Assembly: GCF_900117445.1 (NCBI RefSeq)
Contig: NZ_FPEJ01000001.1
Span: 424,501 to 488,500 of the forward strand
Length of the DNA stretch: 64,000 nucleotides
Origin: Hyphomicrobium sp. NDB2Meth4
GTDB lineage: Bacteria > Pseudomonadota > Alphaproteobacteria > Rhizobiales > Hyphomicrobiaceae
Direction: 5' to 3'
Shown here: positions 43,371 through 52,474 of the stretch, piece after piece
Layout of the letters: each line of letters opens with the position of its first letter
Position numbering within the stretch: position 1 is the stretch's first letter
The notes under the pieces: model-generated
What the model was told of the DNA's origin: nothing
What the model saw: only the letters and a program-made list of their open reading frames with translations
Databases searched by the model: none
Program-made: the position numbers and the translations under genes

Positions 43371-45767
43371 TCAGGCCGGGTCGGTGTGGCTTCCCGGCAA
43401 TGGGCCGAACCAGCGGCGCAGTACGCCCTCCAATCCGGCCTTGTCGAACGGCTTGGCGAGGTAGTCGTCCATGCCAGATTCCAGATACCGTTGCCGGTCC
43501 TCGGCAAAGGCACTTGCCGTCAGCGCGATGATTGGAGGCGCCTTCACGGTATCGGATTCCCGCGCATAAAGCGCTCTGATCGCGCGTGCCGCTTCCATGC
43601 CGTCGAGGTGAGGCATGAAAATATCCATCAACACCAGATCGATGGCTTCGGCATCACCCGCCAACGACCGCTGCATGAACGCCACGGCCTCCGCACCGTT
43701 CGAGACGGCAACGTATTCACAGCCGCACTTCTCGAGCACGCGCTTGGCCAGCAGCAGATTGATCTCGTTGTCTTCCGCAAGCAGCACGCGTTGCACCGAA
43801 CCGGCTCGAACCCCCACAGGAACTTCACGCGCACAATCACGCTCTCTCGCGCCGTCACCTGCCCCATTGCGCTGCAAGCCCAATTGAATCATCAGCGAGC
43901 TCGGCCGGACTGGCCTAACGAGATAGGCATCAAATCCGACATCACGGAATTCCGACAGCATCGAGCGCGCGAGCACGTTGACCAGCACGATGCCGCGCAC
44001 ACCGCGCTCCTTATTGATCTCGCGCGCGTTGCTCAGCAGCTTTCCCGCTTCCGCAACCCCCTCCGCCCCATCAATGACGATGCGGTCGAACGGCGCACCC
44101 TCGCGTTGAGCAGCTATGAGATGGTCTACGGCCGATGCGAAACCGCACTCTGTCGCGGCGACCCCTGCGGCATCGAGAACCTCTCCCAACGCCCGGCGCT
44201 CTAGCGGGCGGTCGAACACCAGCAGTACGCGGGCATCGTCCGCCCCTGCGATCGCCTCACCATCTGTCGAATCGTTCCTGGCGCGCTGCAGCATCAGTGC
44301 AGCGCTGAAAACCGACCCCCTGCCAAGCTCGCTGGTGACGCGGATATCTCCGCCCATCGCCCGGGCAAGCTCTCTGGAAATGGTGAGCCCCAGTCCCGTC
44401 CCACCCTCACGGCGTCGCACGGCAACGTCCGCCTGCTCAAACTCCGAGAACAGGACACGCATGTCCTCGGCCGACATCCCGATGCCGGTATCCTCGACCG
44501 TCATCTCAATGTCGATTCGCGAGCCAACCGGCTCGCCCCTCCGCGTGATACGTACGCTGACACCGCCCGCGTCGGTGAACTTCACCGCATTCGATAACAG
44601 GTTCAGTAGGATCTGCCGGAAGCGCGCCTCGTCGCCGATGACCATGTTCGGCAGCTGCGGGCTGACCGTCCAGGCAATCTCGAGTCCCTTCTCGTGGGCG
44701 CGCGGTGCCAACAGTTCGACGGCCTCCTGCACGCACACATTAAGCGCGAAGGGCGCTTCAACGAGCGCCAGCTTGCCAGCCTCGATCTTGGAGAAATCCA
44801 GAATCTCGTCGATCAGCGCCAACAGCGTGCGCGCCGACTGATCGATCGCGCGCACGTATGTCTGTTGCTCCGGCGTCTGCTCGGTCTCGGACAGAAGACT
44901 TGCCATGCCGAGGATACCGTTCATCGGCGTACGAATTTCATGGCTCATCGTCGCGAGGAAGCGGCCCTTCGCGCGGTTGGCCGATTCAGCCAGATCACGC
45001 GCCTCCGCCAGGTGCATCTCCGCCCGTTTCCGCTGCGTCACATCCCGGCCCACGCACTGCACTTCCAGGCGTGTGCCGTCAGGTCCGGCGACGAGCTGCT
45101 CCTCCCACTCGATCCAGCGCGGCCCCGCCACGGTCAAGACGTGCTGCACAATCCGCTGCCGTCTTACGCCGCTCGTCGTAGACAGCGGCTCGTGCGCGCA
45201 TTCCTCGCACAGCTTGGCGACGAACGGCGTCCCCAATGCAGTTTCTGCCTTGAGCCCGAACATATCCAGGAAGGCTTTGTTGGCGAAGGTCAGCAGCCCA
45301 TGCTCGTCGCGCCGCAGAATGGCTTCCTCCTGCGAATCGAGCAGCGCGCGATAGCGAGCCTCCTCCTCGTTCAACTCCCACCGTGCATCCTGCAGCCGCT
45401 CGAGCCGCCGCTCGATGCGCGCGACGCTCTCCATCTGCGCGGCGCCGGCACCCGCGCGAGCAGTGAACGCCAGATAGATCGAGACCAGCGTCAGCCCAAG
45501 TCCCAGGGCGATAAAAACCTGCAGCGCCGAGAGAGGACCCGGCAGCAGCGCAAACGCCACGACGAGACAGCAAAGCCCCGACAGCAGCATCAGCAAGGAG
45601 ATGACGGATTGCGAATTGGGATCAGCCGAATGGCGCCCTGCAAGCACCCCGGAAGGGATGCCGGCTATACGCTCCGAGGTGTACTCACGTGACCTGCGCG
45701 ACTTTGCATCGCCGGCCCGCACGACACCCGGGGCGTCCGCTAATTTGAGACGCTTCACACCAATCAA
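43371..45767 (-). CDS. Membrane-bound hybrid sensor histidine kinase (PAS, pseudo-receiver, receiver)
   Basis: A 798-residue protein. It has two TM segments (about 55-105, ISLLMLLSGLCCLVVAFALL and LQVFIALGLGLTLVSIYLAF) and a coiled linker, then a PAS domain (about 135-250). HisKA follows with the H-box FLATMSHEIRTPMNGILGM, then HATPase_c (LLNLLSNAVKFTDAGG, DTGIGM, GGTGLGLTISRELARAMGG). A degenerate receiver comes next (RVLLVFDRP instead of an acidic pair, VRP in place of KP) and a complete receiver (VLLAEDNEINLLLAKRV, LVLMDIFMPHLDGMEA, LAKPF). The first in-frame start is TTG at 45767; GTG at 45758 is an alternative. Its signal and targets are unknown. Confidence 0.88.
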   Translation of the reverse strand: MIGVKRLKLADAPGVVRAGDAKSRRSREYTSERIAGIPSGVLAGRHSADPNSQSVISLLMLLSGLCCLVVAFALLPGPLSALQVFIALGLGLTLVSIYLAFTARAGAGAAQMESVARIERRLERLQDARWELNEEEARYRALLDSQEEAILRRDEHGLLTFANKAFLDMFGLKAETALGTPFVAKLCEECAHEPLSTTSGVRRQRIVQHVLTVAGPRWIEWEEQLVAGPDGTRLEVQCVGRDVTQRKRAEMHLAEARDLAESANRAKGRFLATMSHEIRTPMNGILGMASLLSETEQTPEQQTYVRAIDQSARTLLALIDEILDFSKIEAGKLALVEAPFALNVCVQEAVELLAPRAHEKGLEIAWTVSPQLPNMVIGDEARFRQILLNLLSNAVKFTDAGGVSVRITRRGEPVGSRIDIEMTVEDTGIGMSAEDMRVLFSEFEQADVAVRRREGGTGLGLTISRELARAMGGDIRVTSELGRGSVFSAALMLQRARNDSTDGEAIAGADDARVLLVFDRPLERRALGEVLDAAGVAATECGFASAVDHLIAAQREGAPFDRIVIDGAEGVAEAGKLLSNAREINKERGVRGIVLVNVLARSMLSEFRDVGFDAYLVRPVRPSSLMIQLGLQRNGAGDGARERDCAREVPVGVRAGSVQRVLLAEDNEINLLLAKRVLEKCGCEYVAVSNGAEAVAFMQRSLAGDAEAIDLVLMDIFMPHLDGMEAARAIRALYARESDTVKAPPIIALTASAFAEDRQRYLESGMDDYLAKPFDKAGLEGVLRRWFGPLPGSHTDPA

Positions 45768-45853
45768 ACCCGTTACGCAAAACTGAATGAGGTTGCGTCA
45801 AAGCAATCATACGGTGGTTGCTAAACGTTGAAGCGAGTTGGTTAATCGGCGTC

Positions 45854-46069
45854 TTATCGACCCGCAGGACCCGCATCCAAGGCGCGCGCGTCGGATAGGC
45901 GCATGCGTGGAACGCCGTCAATGATCGGAAACGCTAGCCCCGCGGCACGGCTGATCAGCTCTTGCGCTTCAGCATCATAGTCGAGCCGCGTTTTGGTTAG
46001 CGGACAAACCAGCACCTCGAGCAGCTTCGCGTCGACCTTCTGCCCGGATGATTGCGGTGTCTGCGGCAT
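45854..46069 (-). CDS. Trm112 family zinc-ribbon-like protein (UPF0434/YcaR)
   Basis: A small protein of 71 residues with the bacterial Trm112 signature [17 protein letters not shown] (about 17-33) and [13 protein letters not shown]. Eukaryotic and archaeal Trm112 activates methyltransferases; bacterial homologues are less defined. Only one cysteine of the zinc site remains, which is common in bacterial members. It lies 14 bases after the LON-domain gene, in the cnoX operon. Confidence 0.9.
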   Translation of the reverse strand: MPQTPQSSGQKVDAKLLEVLVCPLTKTRLDYDAEAQELISRAAGLAFPIIDGVPRMRLSDARALDAGPAGR

Positions 46070-46083
46070 CCCAGAATTCCAGA

Positions 46084-46767
46084 CTACTGAAGCGTGCTGC
46101 CGCTATTTCCACTCGACGCCAATTCCATTTCGGCCAACGCCACCAGCACATCCGCGCGGCGTTTGAGATCCTGAGCTTCGAGCAGCGCCTGCTTTTCCTC
46201 AGGCCCATAAGGCGACATCACGCAAAGTGCATTGATCAGAAACTCGCTCGAAGCCCGTTGTATCGCCGGCCAGTCGGCCTCGAGCTTGTTGGCATCGAGA
46301 TACGACCGCAGCACGCGCAGAAGGTTCGTGCGGTCCACCTGCTCTTCGCCCAGGCCCTCGCTCAGATCGCTGGCATATCGATCATAGCTCACGCTCATCA
46401 CGCGATACGGCAGGTCGGTGACGGCCTCGTCGAGGACGTCGTAGCGCATGATGCCCGTAAGGGTGATCATCCGCCGCGCGTGGTCCGTCTCTTGATAGCT
46501 CGTGACCCGGCCGACGCAGCCGACGTTCCGCAGCCCCACGGACTCAAGCGGGCTTTCCTCGAATTCGCCCACATCGGCAGCCGCGGGCTGAATAATTCCA
46601 ATCAGCCGGTCCCCGGCCATCACGTCGTCCAGCATCTCCAGATAGCGGGGTTCGAACACGTTGAGCGGCAGCGTCGCCCGCGGCAACAAAATCGCACCAC
46701 GCAGAGGGAAAACCGGAATGCGTGGCGGAAGATCTGCTGGGCGCCGGTAACGGTCAGTCGGGGACAC
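46084..46767 (-). CDS. LON substrate-binding-domain protein (no protease domain)
   Basis: A 227-residue stand-alone Lon N-terminal domain. It begins with [30 protein letters not shown], then [24 protein letters not shown] and [11 protein letters not shown]. The ATPase and protease parts of Lon are absent. Such proteins occur next to CnoX/YbbN in alphaproteobacteria and may act in protein quality control; the mechanism is not known. It lies between cnoX and the Trm112 gene with gaps of 40 and 14 bases. Confidence 0.92.
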   Translation of the reverse strand: MSPTDRYRRPADLPPRIPVFPLRGAILLPRATLPLNVFEPRYLEMLDDVMAGDRLIGIIQPAAADVGEFEESPLESVGLRNVGCVGRVTSYQETDHARRMITLTGIMRYDVLDEAVTDLPYRVMSVSYDRYASDLSEGLGEEQVDRTNLLRVLRSYLDANKLEADWPAIQRASSEFLINALCVMSPYGPEEKQALLEAQDLKRRADVLVALAEMELASSGNSGSTLQ

Positions 46768-46807
46768 TGGGCTCGAATCCTTCCACTGCAGCGAGATTGG
46801 CTAGAGC

Positions 46808-47719
46808 CTACGAAAATAGGATCGACGACAGCCGCCGCCGGCCTTCGATTGCAGCGGGATCCTTGAAGCCCCACGCCTCGAAGAGCTGCACGAGCTGCTT
46901 GCGGGCCGCCTCTTCGTTCCACATGCGATCGCGGCGAACGAGATCGAGCAGGTGCTCCACCGCTTCCGCCTTCGCTCCACGCGCGGCCAGCGCCACGGCC
47001 AGATCGAAGCGCGCTTGCATGTCAGCCGGATTGGCGGCAACGCGCTTTTCCAGCTCAGCGCGATTGTCCTCGCCGCCAGCTTTGCGCGCCAGCTCCAACG
47101 CCGCGCGCACCTGCTCGACCGCGGGCGACTTCTGATCGTCCGGCGCGATCAAACCGATCATCTGCTCGGCGCGGTCGATGTCGCCCGTCTGCAGATAACA
47201 GCGAGCAAGCCCTGCGAGTGCGACCGGGTTTTGCTTATGCTCTTGCAACACCGCCGCAAAGACTTCCGCAGCCGCCTGCACATCGCCTTCCTGGAGAGCT
47301 TCCTCGCCCGTCGCCAGTACCGCGTTGATGTCGTCCTCGGCGTCGCCGCCGATCAGCCGCTCGATGAACTCGCGAACCGCGCTCTCGGGCTGTGCGCCCA
47401 TGAAACCGTCGAGCGGACGACCGTCGCGGAAGGCGTACACCGTTGGCAAAGACTGCACGCGCAGCTGCCCGGCGATAGCTGGATGTTCGTCGACGTTGAT
47501 CTTCACCAGGCGGACCTTGCCGCCGTAGCTCCTGACAACCTTCTCAAGTATCGGCGTCAGTTGCTTGCATGGACCACACCACGCAGCCCAGAAGTCCACC
47601 ACGACAACGGCCGTGCGGGAGGCTTCGATCACGTCCTTGGCAAAGGAAGCCGACGTTGAATCCTTGATGATGTCGGCATCGGCTGCGCCTGTCGCAGATG
47701 CCTTCAGCCCGAATTCCAT
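46808..47719 (-). CDS. cnoX: Thioredoxin-domain chaperedoxin CnoX (YbbN)
   Basis: A 303-residue protein with an N-terminal thioredoxin domain (about 20-130; active site WAAWCGPCKQLTP with a complete CGPC; cis-Pro in QSLPTVYAF). A C-terminal TPR-like part (about 135-290, repeated FAAVLQEHKQNPVALAGLAR-type helices) includes the TPR_19/20 elements of YbbN. CnoX protects proteins from oxidation and hands them to chaperones. Unlike E. coli CnoX it keeps a CXXC redox site. Strong ribosome site AGGAGAGG before the ATG. First gene of the cnoX-LON-Trm112 operon. The 205-base gap before it shows no other feature. Confidence 0.93.
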   Translation of the reverse strand: MEFGLKASATGAADADIIKDSTSASFAKDVIEASRTAVVVVDFWAAWCGPCKQLTPILEKVVRSYGGKVRLVKINVDEHPAIAGQLRVQSLPTVYAFRDGRPLDGFMGAQPESAVREFIERLIGGDAEDDINAVLATGEEALQEGDVQAAAEVFAAVLQEHKQNPVALAGLARCYLQTGDIDRAEQMIGLIAPDDQKSPAVEQVRAALELARKAGGEDNRAELEKRVAANPADMQARFDLAVALAARGAKAEAVEHLLDLVRRDRMWNEEAARKQLVQLFEAWGFKDPAAIEGRRRLSSILFS

Positions 47720-47930
47720 GTTCCTCTCCTAGCGACGGATCAAATGCCCCGTCGACCGCTTCTGAATACCAGAAAACGCCGTTTGGGCGACCTAATTCGA
47801 GGCCTCTGCGGCCAGCACCTCCTCGAGACATTGGCCACAAGCCAGATCGGGGTTTGGATGCGAATCTACAAGTCGCTGTCTCAGCGGCGAATTTGCTGGA
47901 GCCGAGCGTAGAACTACGCCCCTGGGACGC

Positions 47931-48425
47931 CTAGTCTGCAAGCTCCACGACGCGCGGCTCATGCCCGCAGGAGCGAATGAAGCGCATCAGGTCCCCCCAC
48001 GCAATGTTGGTTGTCGCAGTGTTCTCCAAAGGATGACAATTGATCGTCTCATGCTTCAGCAGATCCGCATCGAGCACGACAGCCACCTGCTTTGATACGT
48101 CATTGATCACCGCGAACGCCGTAACCGATCCCGGCGGCACCCCCAGCACCTCCTGAAGCAGCTCCGGCTTGCCGAAACTGAAGCGCTTCGCCCCTAGCGT
48201 CCGCGATAGGGATTTGAGATCGACGCGCGTCGTCGCGATTGCCACCACCAGGAACAGCGCCCCGCTCTCGTCCTTGAGAAACAGGTTCTTCGTATGGGCA
48301 CCCGGAAGCTGTCGCTCTACCTCGCTGCTTTCCGCGACGGTGAACACGGCCTCGTGCTCGAGCGTTCGCGTTTCGATGCCGAGTTCAGCGAGGCGATCGA
48401 ACAGCTCCTGTCGGGATACGGGCAT
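47931..48425 (-). CDS. YbaK/ProX-type aminoacyl-tRNA deacylase (prolyl-tRNA editing)
   Basis: A free-standing editing-domain protein of 164 residues. Typical segments: LFDRLAELGIETRTLEHEAVFTV, then GAHTKNLFLKDESGALFLVV (with the conserved Lys), LSRTLGAKRFSFG, LLGVPPGSVTAFAVIND-like, and a C-terminal FHPLENTATT-like motif (here CHPLENTATTNI). ProX/PrdX proteins clear Ala-tRNA-Pro. The ATG at 48425 (MPVSRQELFDRL) is the family start; the frame is open to 48557. Confidence 0.9.
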   Translation of the reverse strand: MPVSRQELFDRLAELGIETRTLEHEAVFTVAESSEVERQLPGAHTKNLFLKDESGALFLVVAIATTRVDLKSLSRTLGAKRFSFGKPELLQEVLGVPPGSVTAFAVINDVSKQVAVVLDADLLKHETINCHPLENTATTNIAWGDLMRFIRSCGHEPRVVELAD

Positions 48426-48584
48426 CTGCAAACTCGTTTGTTGCAAGTCGAAGACCCTAATTAAGCAGCCAGAATGCGCCCGCCAACCGCTTGCCGGCGG
48501 ATAGACGCGCTTTCGGCCCGCCCCACGCTTGAAGGGCGTACCGCCCAAGGCTAGCATCGGCAGTCCGTCATCTGAGGAGCCCCG

Positions 48585-48995
48585 ATGCCTGCCAGAGCTT
48601 CCGCTACCTGCGCGATCTTGGGCCTCGGCCTAGTCTTGCTGACAATGTCCTCGATTTCGGCGGGCGCCCAGGAACGTTGGGCCGCCATCGCCCCCAATCT
48701 CGAGAACTCTTCGACGGTTGTCTGGGCCACCACAAAAGATCAGGCCAAAAAGCTGGCTGTGCTCGCCTGCAAGCAGGTCTCCTCCACCTGTGCCGAGCAG
48801 CCGGCGAGCACGAACGGCATGGATCACGTTTTTGCGGTTATGTGCTGTACCGACCCCAAGACCGGATGCGCCGCCGCGGTCGGCTCTGGTCGCCAGCAGG
48901 CCCTCAAGGAAGTGAAGCGGCTCTTCTCCGAGGGCGGCTATTCCCAGTGCTCCTTGAAGAGCTATTTCAAGGCTGGCACGGGGGAAAAGGGCTGA
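48585..48995 (+). CDS. Secreted DUF4189-like protein
   Basis: A 136-residue protein with a Sec signal peptide (hydrophobic ILGLGLVLLTMSSISAGAQ, cleavage after AGAQ near residue 29). A small domain has the DUF4189 pattern: RWAAIAP, then AKKLAVLACKQ..C, and AVGSGRQQALKEV..C. Six cysteines in the mature part could form disulfides in the periplasm. The function is unknown. Divergent from the editing-protein gene. Confidence 0.75.
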   Translation: MPARASATCAILGLGLVLLTMSSISAGAQERWAAIAPNLENSSTVVWATTKDQAKKLAVLACKQVSSTCAEQPASTNGMDHVFAVMCCTDPKTGCAAAVGSGRQQALKEVKRLFSEGGYSQCSLKSYFKAGTGEKG

Positions 48996-49045
48996 CCCTC
49001 GGGCCCGCCGGCCAACCATTTTTGCAAGCCCGTTTAAGGGATCTT

Positions 49046-49092
49046 GCAAAGCCGGCGCAGTTGCGCCATAAGGCGGCTCCGCCGCGCTTTGC
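49046..49092. other. Predicted three-way-junction element upstream of tRNA-Gly
   Basis: An outer stem GCAAAGC (49046-49052) / GCTTTGC (49086-49092) encloses two hairpins: GGCGCA-GT-TGCGCC (49054-49067) and GCGGC-TCC-GCCGC (49073-49085). It lies 21 bases upstream of the tRNA gene and 50 bases after the DUF4189 gene. It may be a terminator-like or repeat element. No T-run follows. Confidence 0.4.
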
Positions 49093-49113
49093 CGCGACGG
49101 TTACCCATCGGAT

Positions 49114-49188
49114 GCGGGCGTAGCTCAGGGGTAGAGCATTACCTTGCCAAGGTAAGGGTCGTGAGTTCGAATCTCATCGCCCGCTCCA
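49114..49188 (+). tRNA. tRNA-Gly (GCC anticodon)
   Basis: A complete cloverleaf. The acceptor stem GCGGGCG pairs with CGCCCGC, then discriminator T and encoded CCA. The D-arm is AGCTCAGGGGTAGAGC. The anticodon stem TTACC / GGTAA has loop TTGCCAA, giving anticodon GCC. The T-arm contains the invariant GTTCGAATC. No integrase or attachment-site duplication is next to it. Confidence 0.97.
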
Positions 49189-49313
49189 ATTTTCTCAATA
49201 CAATCAATGTCTTCGCGAAAGCACGCTGCGCTTCCTGGCAAGCCGCGTGAGTTCGCGCGCAGCCGCCTGCTCCAACGTCTCACGTTAGAAGAATTAGCGC
49301 CCGCGAACGCCGA

Positions 49314-50111
49314 TCAGTCGAGGTCGACCAGATCGCGGAACGCGTGCCAAGTCGCGTGCCCCAGCAACGGGAAGATGACGAGCAGGCCGACAAACAGCGT
49401 CGCCAAGCCCAGCGCCATGTGACCGGCAATGATCGCCGCCCAAAGCAGCATCGGTCCGCGGTTTGCGTGCACCGCCCTGATGCTCGTCGCCATAGCCGTC
49501 ACAAGGTCGACGTCCTTCACCAGCAGCAGTGGTGCAGCAACGCTGGAGAGGCAGAACACCAGCCCGGCCAGGGCGGCCCCTGTGAGCACGCCCGCAAACA
49601 GCAAGCCCAGCCCTGCATTCGTGAAAATCAGCTGATGGAAGAATGTGCTGGCTTCGGGAACTTCCGTTCCGCCGAGGAACACGGTGAACAGCATGAACGA
49701 TAGCTCGACCCAAAGGAAGTAAGCGAAATACAACACGATACCGAACATCGCGAGCCGCCCGACCGCCCCCGCGCAGCCATCGACGACCGAGCGAAACGTC
49801 ACCCGCTCGCCTTTCTCCCGCAGCCGGCTCATCTCGTAAAAGCCAGCTCCGAACAGCGGCGCCACCAGCAAGAAACCGCCAGCTAGCACGACAATGAGCG
49901 AGCTGACGTCGTGTTGGCTCAGCACGGCAAAGGTCAGCCAGCCCACTGCACAGAACACGGCTCCATAGCCGAGGCTGGCAAAAGGCATCGCGCACAGGTC
50001 TCGCCAACCCTTGGCAAGCCATGTCCATGGGGCGTCCAGCGGGACGCTGCGGACTTTGAACCCCAGTCGTTGTTCATCGATGAGCATCAGCAAAGCGCCA
50101 TCTGCCGGCAT
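49314..50111 (-). CDS. DUF2189 family integral membrane protein
   Basis: A 265-residue protein with about six TM segments. The soluble N-terminal stretch (VRSVPLDAPWTWLAKGWRDL, about 21-40) is the typical DUF2189 entry, then FASLGYGAVFCAVGWL and repeated hydrophobic helices, and it ends with HATWHAFRDLVDLD. The family is common in alphaproteobacteria and its function is unknown. The ATG at 50111 is preferred over an extension to 50186. The gap to the next gene (185 bases) shows nothing. Confidence 0.85.
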   Translation of the reverse strand: MPADGALLMLIDEQRLGFKVRSVPLDAPWTWLAKGWRDLCAMPFASLGYGAVFCAVGWLTFAVLSQHDVSSLIVVLAGGFLLVAPLFGAGFYEMSRLREKGERVTFRSVVDGCAGAVGRLAMFGIVLYFAYFLWVELSFMLFTVFLGGTEVPEASTFFHQLIFTNAGLGLLFAGVLTGAALAGLVFCLSSVAAPLLLVKDVDLVTAMATSIRAVHANRGPMLLWAAIIAGHMALGLATLFVGLLVIFPLLGHATWHAFRDLVDLD

Positions 50112-50296
50112 GAAACCCTCCCCGCACTGCGAGCAACGGGATGGCGACGTGCGACCAGCGCGCGCAGCCAAATTGATCCAACTCAATTTCAGAGTTTGCC
50201 AATGCTGCCTGCGACAATCAATGCACCATTGCGTGCGCCTCCAGGAAAAGGCGGCACATTCATGACCCAGGTCAGTGGGAGAGCAGACTGGCTCGA

Positions 50297-51544
50297 TCAG
50301 GATGCGCGCTGCGCAATCGGAAGCTCGATCTCTTGGACGAGACCGACATGCGGACCATTGTAGATTCTGACCGCCCCGCCAGCGCGCTGGATGATCTCGC
50401 GAGCAATCGACAGCCCTAGGCCCGCGCCGGGAATGCTCTGGCGACGCGCCGGGTCGACCCGAAAGAACGGCTCGAACACACGCCCGATGACCCCTTCGGG
50501 TATCCCCGGCCCCTCGTCGGTGATGCGGACCAGGGCCTTTCCGTCCGCCTCGGTGACGACAACATGCGCCCGCACACCGTGCGTCGCCGCATTGATCATT
50601 AGGTTGCGCAGCGCCCGACTCAGCGCCAGCCGCCTCGTGCGCACCTCCACTGGCTCGGTCTCCCCAACCTCCACGTCGAGATCCTGGTTGCGCAGCTCCA
50701 AGGCCGTCTCGCGCACGAACGCTGCCAGATCGATATCCTGCGGCGGTGCCTTGTCGGACTCATCGCGCACCAGCTCGATAGCACTGTCCGCGATGCGCTC
50801 CAGCTCGTCGAGGTCGCGCAACCACGCCTCCTTCTCTTCCGCATTCACCACGAACTCCGCGCGCAACCGCAGCCGGGTGATCGGCGTGCGCAGATCGTGA
50901 CCCGCCGCCGCAACGAGGCGCATGCGGCTCTCCATCGCCGACCGCAAGCGGGCCGACAGAAGATTGAGCGCCCGCGCCGTTGCCCGCACCTCGGCCGGCC
51001 CCTGCTCGGGCAGCTCCGGCAGGATCGCATCGGGTCCGACTGCCTCGACGGCATTCTCTAAGAGCACCAGGGGCCGCACCATGCGATTTGCCACAAACAC
51101 CGCGATGGTCACCGCGCCGAAGGTCAGCAGCAACAACCATTTGCCCATCACGCCCCAGCCTGCACCTGGCGGCGGGAGATCGGGAAGTGGCATCGTCAGC
51201 CAACCTTTTCCTTCTATTCGCGCAGCGATAAAGCTTGGCTGTTCGGGGCCACCCCTGTAGGCGCGGACGTCGAGCGATGATCCGCGCTGGCGCAGCTCTT
51301 CCTGCAGGTTATCCGTGATGAACGGGTCTAACATGCCGCCTGGCAGCGTATGCTTAAGCGGCAAAACGCCTGGTGCTTCCGCAGCACGCGCCAGCATTTC
51401 GATCACTTCGACGACCGGCTGGATCGAGTGCCGTCGCCCTGGCGGCGGCCCGAGGAAATATACCATTACGGCGGTCAACAACCCCACGACCGCGACGATC
51501 ACCACGACCAGCAGCATCGCCAACTTCACACGTAGCGAGTTCAT
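50297..51544 (-). CDS. EnvZ-like sensor histidine kinase
   Basis: A 415-residue sensor with TM1 (about 8-31, LAMLLVVVIVAVVGLLTAVMV), a periplasmic loop (about 32-130), TM2 (about 134-154) and a HAMP region (NRMVRPLVLLENAVEAV). HisKA follows with VAAAGHDLRTPITRLRLR (phospho-His about 213), then HATPase_c with NLMINAATHG, DEGPGIP and GAGLGLSIAREII. It overlaps the regulator gene stop-to-start by 4 bases, as a coupled pair. Because the Spy-like gene is divergent from the pair, envelope stress or metal sensing is likely (inference). Confidence 0.92.
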   Translation of the reverse strand: MNSLRVKLAMLLVVVIVAVVGLLTAVMVYFLGPPPGRRHSIQPVVEVIEMLARAAEAPGVLPLKHTLPGGMLDPFITDNLQEELRQRGSSLDVRAYRGGPEQPSFIAARIEGKGWLTMPLPDLPPPGAGWGVMGKWLLLLTFGAVTIAVFVANRMVRPLVLLENAVEAVGPDAILPELPEQGPAEVRATARALNLLSARLRSAMESRMRLVAAAGHDLRTPITRLRLRAEFVVNAEEKEAWLRDLDELERIADSAIELVRDESDKAPPQDIDLAAFVRETALELRNQDLDVEVGETEPVEVRTRRLALSRALRNLMINAATHGVRAHVVVTEADGKALVRITDEGPGIPEGVIGRVFEPFFRVDPARRQSIPGAGLGLSIAREIIQRAGGAVRIYNGPHVGLVQEIELPIAQRAS

Positions 51545-52281
51545 GCGCCCGTGTCCGTGACATCCACCTTGGCGGCAAGTTGATATCCGCCATTGCGCAC
51601 GGTCTTGAACAGCTGACCGGAGCCCCCGTCGCCAAGCTTCTTGCGCAACCGGCTCATCAGCACATCGATCGACCTGTCGAGTGCATTGCCATCGCGCCCG
51701 CGCGTCAAGTCGAGAAGCTGGTCACGCGACAGGACGCGTCCAGGCCGCTGCAAAAAAGTTTGCAGCAGGTCGAATTCCGCGCCCGTCAGATCAATGCTTT
51801 CTCCCTGCGGATCAACGACGCGCCGCAGATGAGAATCGGCTGTGAAACCGTCGAACCGATACACCTTACCTTCGCCGACAGGATCCGTGCCGCCCTGACG
51901 CCGAAGCACGGCCCGGATGCGAGCACTTAGCTCGCGCGGATTGAACGGCTTGCCCAGATAGTCGTCGGCCCCGATCTCAAGTCCCACGATACGGTCGACG
52001 TCTTCCTTCAGCGCCGTAAGCAAAATGATCGGCACGCTTGATCGCTGTGCCCTCAAGTCGCGGCAGACTTCGAGCCCTGATCCATCGGGCAGCATAACAT
52101 CGAGCACGACAAGATCGATCTGGCCGTTGCTCAAGCGATCGCGCATCTCATGGCAGCTCCCCGCGAGCTGCACGCGGAAGCCCTGCCCCTCGAGGTAGCG
52201 CGCCAACAACTTGCGGATTTCCGCATCGTCATCAACGACCAGAATTTGGGCTGCACTCGTAGTCATCGTCTCAAACATCAT
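51541..52281 (-). CDS. OmpR-family response regulator
   Basis: A 246-residue regulator. The receiver has ILVVDDDAEIRKLLARYL, LVVLDVMLPDGSGLEV (phospho-Asp), ILLTALKE and ADDYLGKPF. The C-terminal OmpR/PhoB winged helix has LTGAEFDLLQTFLQRPGRVLSR and RSIDVLMSRLRKKLG. The start at 52281 follows GTGGAG closely; the ATG at 52266 (MTTSAAQILVVDDD) is equally possible. It is divergent from the Spy-like gene and probably controls it and itself. Confidence 0.92.
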   Translation of the reverse strand: MMFETMTTSAAQILVVDDDAEIRKLLARYLEGQGFRVQLAGSCHEMRDRLSNGQIDLVVLDVMLPDGSGLEVCRDLRAQRSSVPIILLTALKEDVDRIVGLEIGADDYLGKPFNPRELSARIRAVLRRQGGTDPVGEGKVYRFDGFTADSHLRRVVDPQGESIDLTGAEFDLLQTFLQRPGRVLSRDQLLDLTRGRDGNALDRSIDVLMSRLRKKLGDGGSGQLFKTVRNGGYQLAAKVDVTDTGA

Positions 52282-52363
52282 CTCCACTATCCGTTGATAG
52301 CCGGACGACATGTGGCGAGCGAGGGGCATTTTGTAACGAACCATGTGGCCCCGGCGATCGGCA

Positions 52364-52398
52364 ACGTTTCGACATAAATTTGCCGTTTCGCGACATGT
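52364..52398. promoter_or_regulatory. Direct repeats in the regulator/spy promoter gap
   Basis: ACGTTTCGACAT (from 52364) and CCGTTTCGCGACAT (from 52383) are near-identical and 19 bases apart, in the 193-base region between the OmpR-type regulator and the Spy-like gene. Tandem half-sites at about two helical turns are usual for OmpR-family binding. Assigned by position and pattern only. Confidence 0.4.
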
Positions 52399-52474
52399 TC
52401 GGACACACCAGGACGAACCCGGGAAAACAAAGCGCAGTACTTCAGTGGGGTGCCAACGTTAAGGAAGCCCGCTA

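Noticed and set aside
49114-49313. tRNA-Gly as attachment site of an integrated element
   Set aside because: No integrase, no repeated tRNA 3' end and no foreign-looking genes follow; the neighbours are ordinary chromosomal genes.
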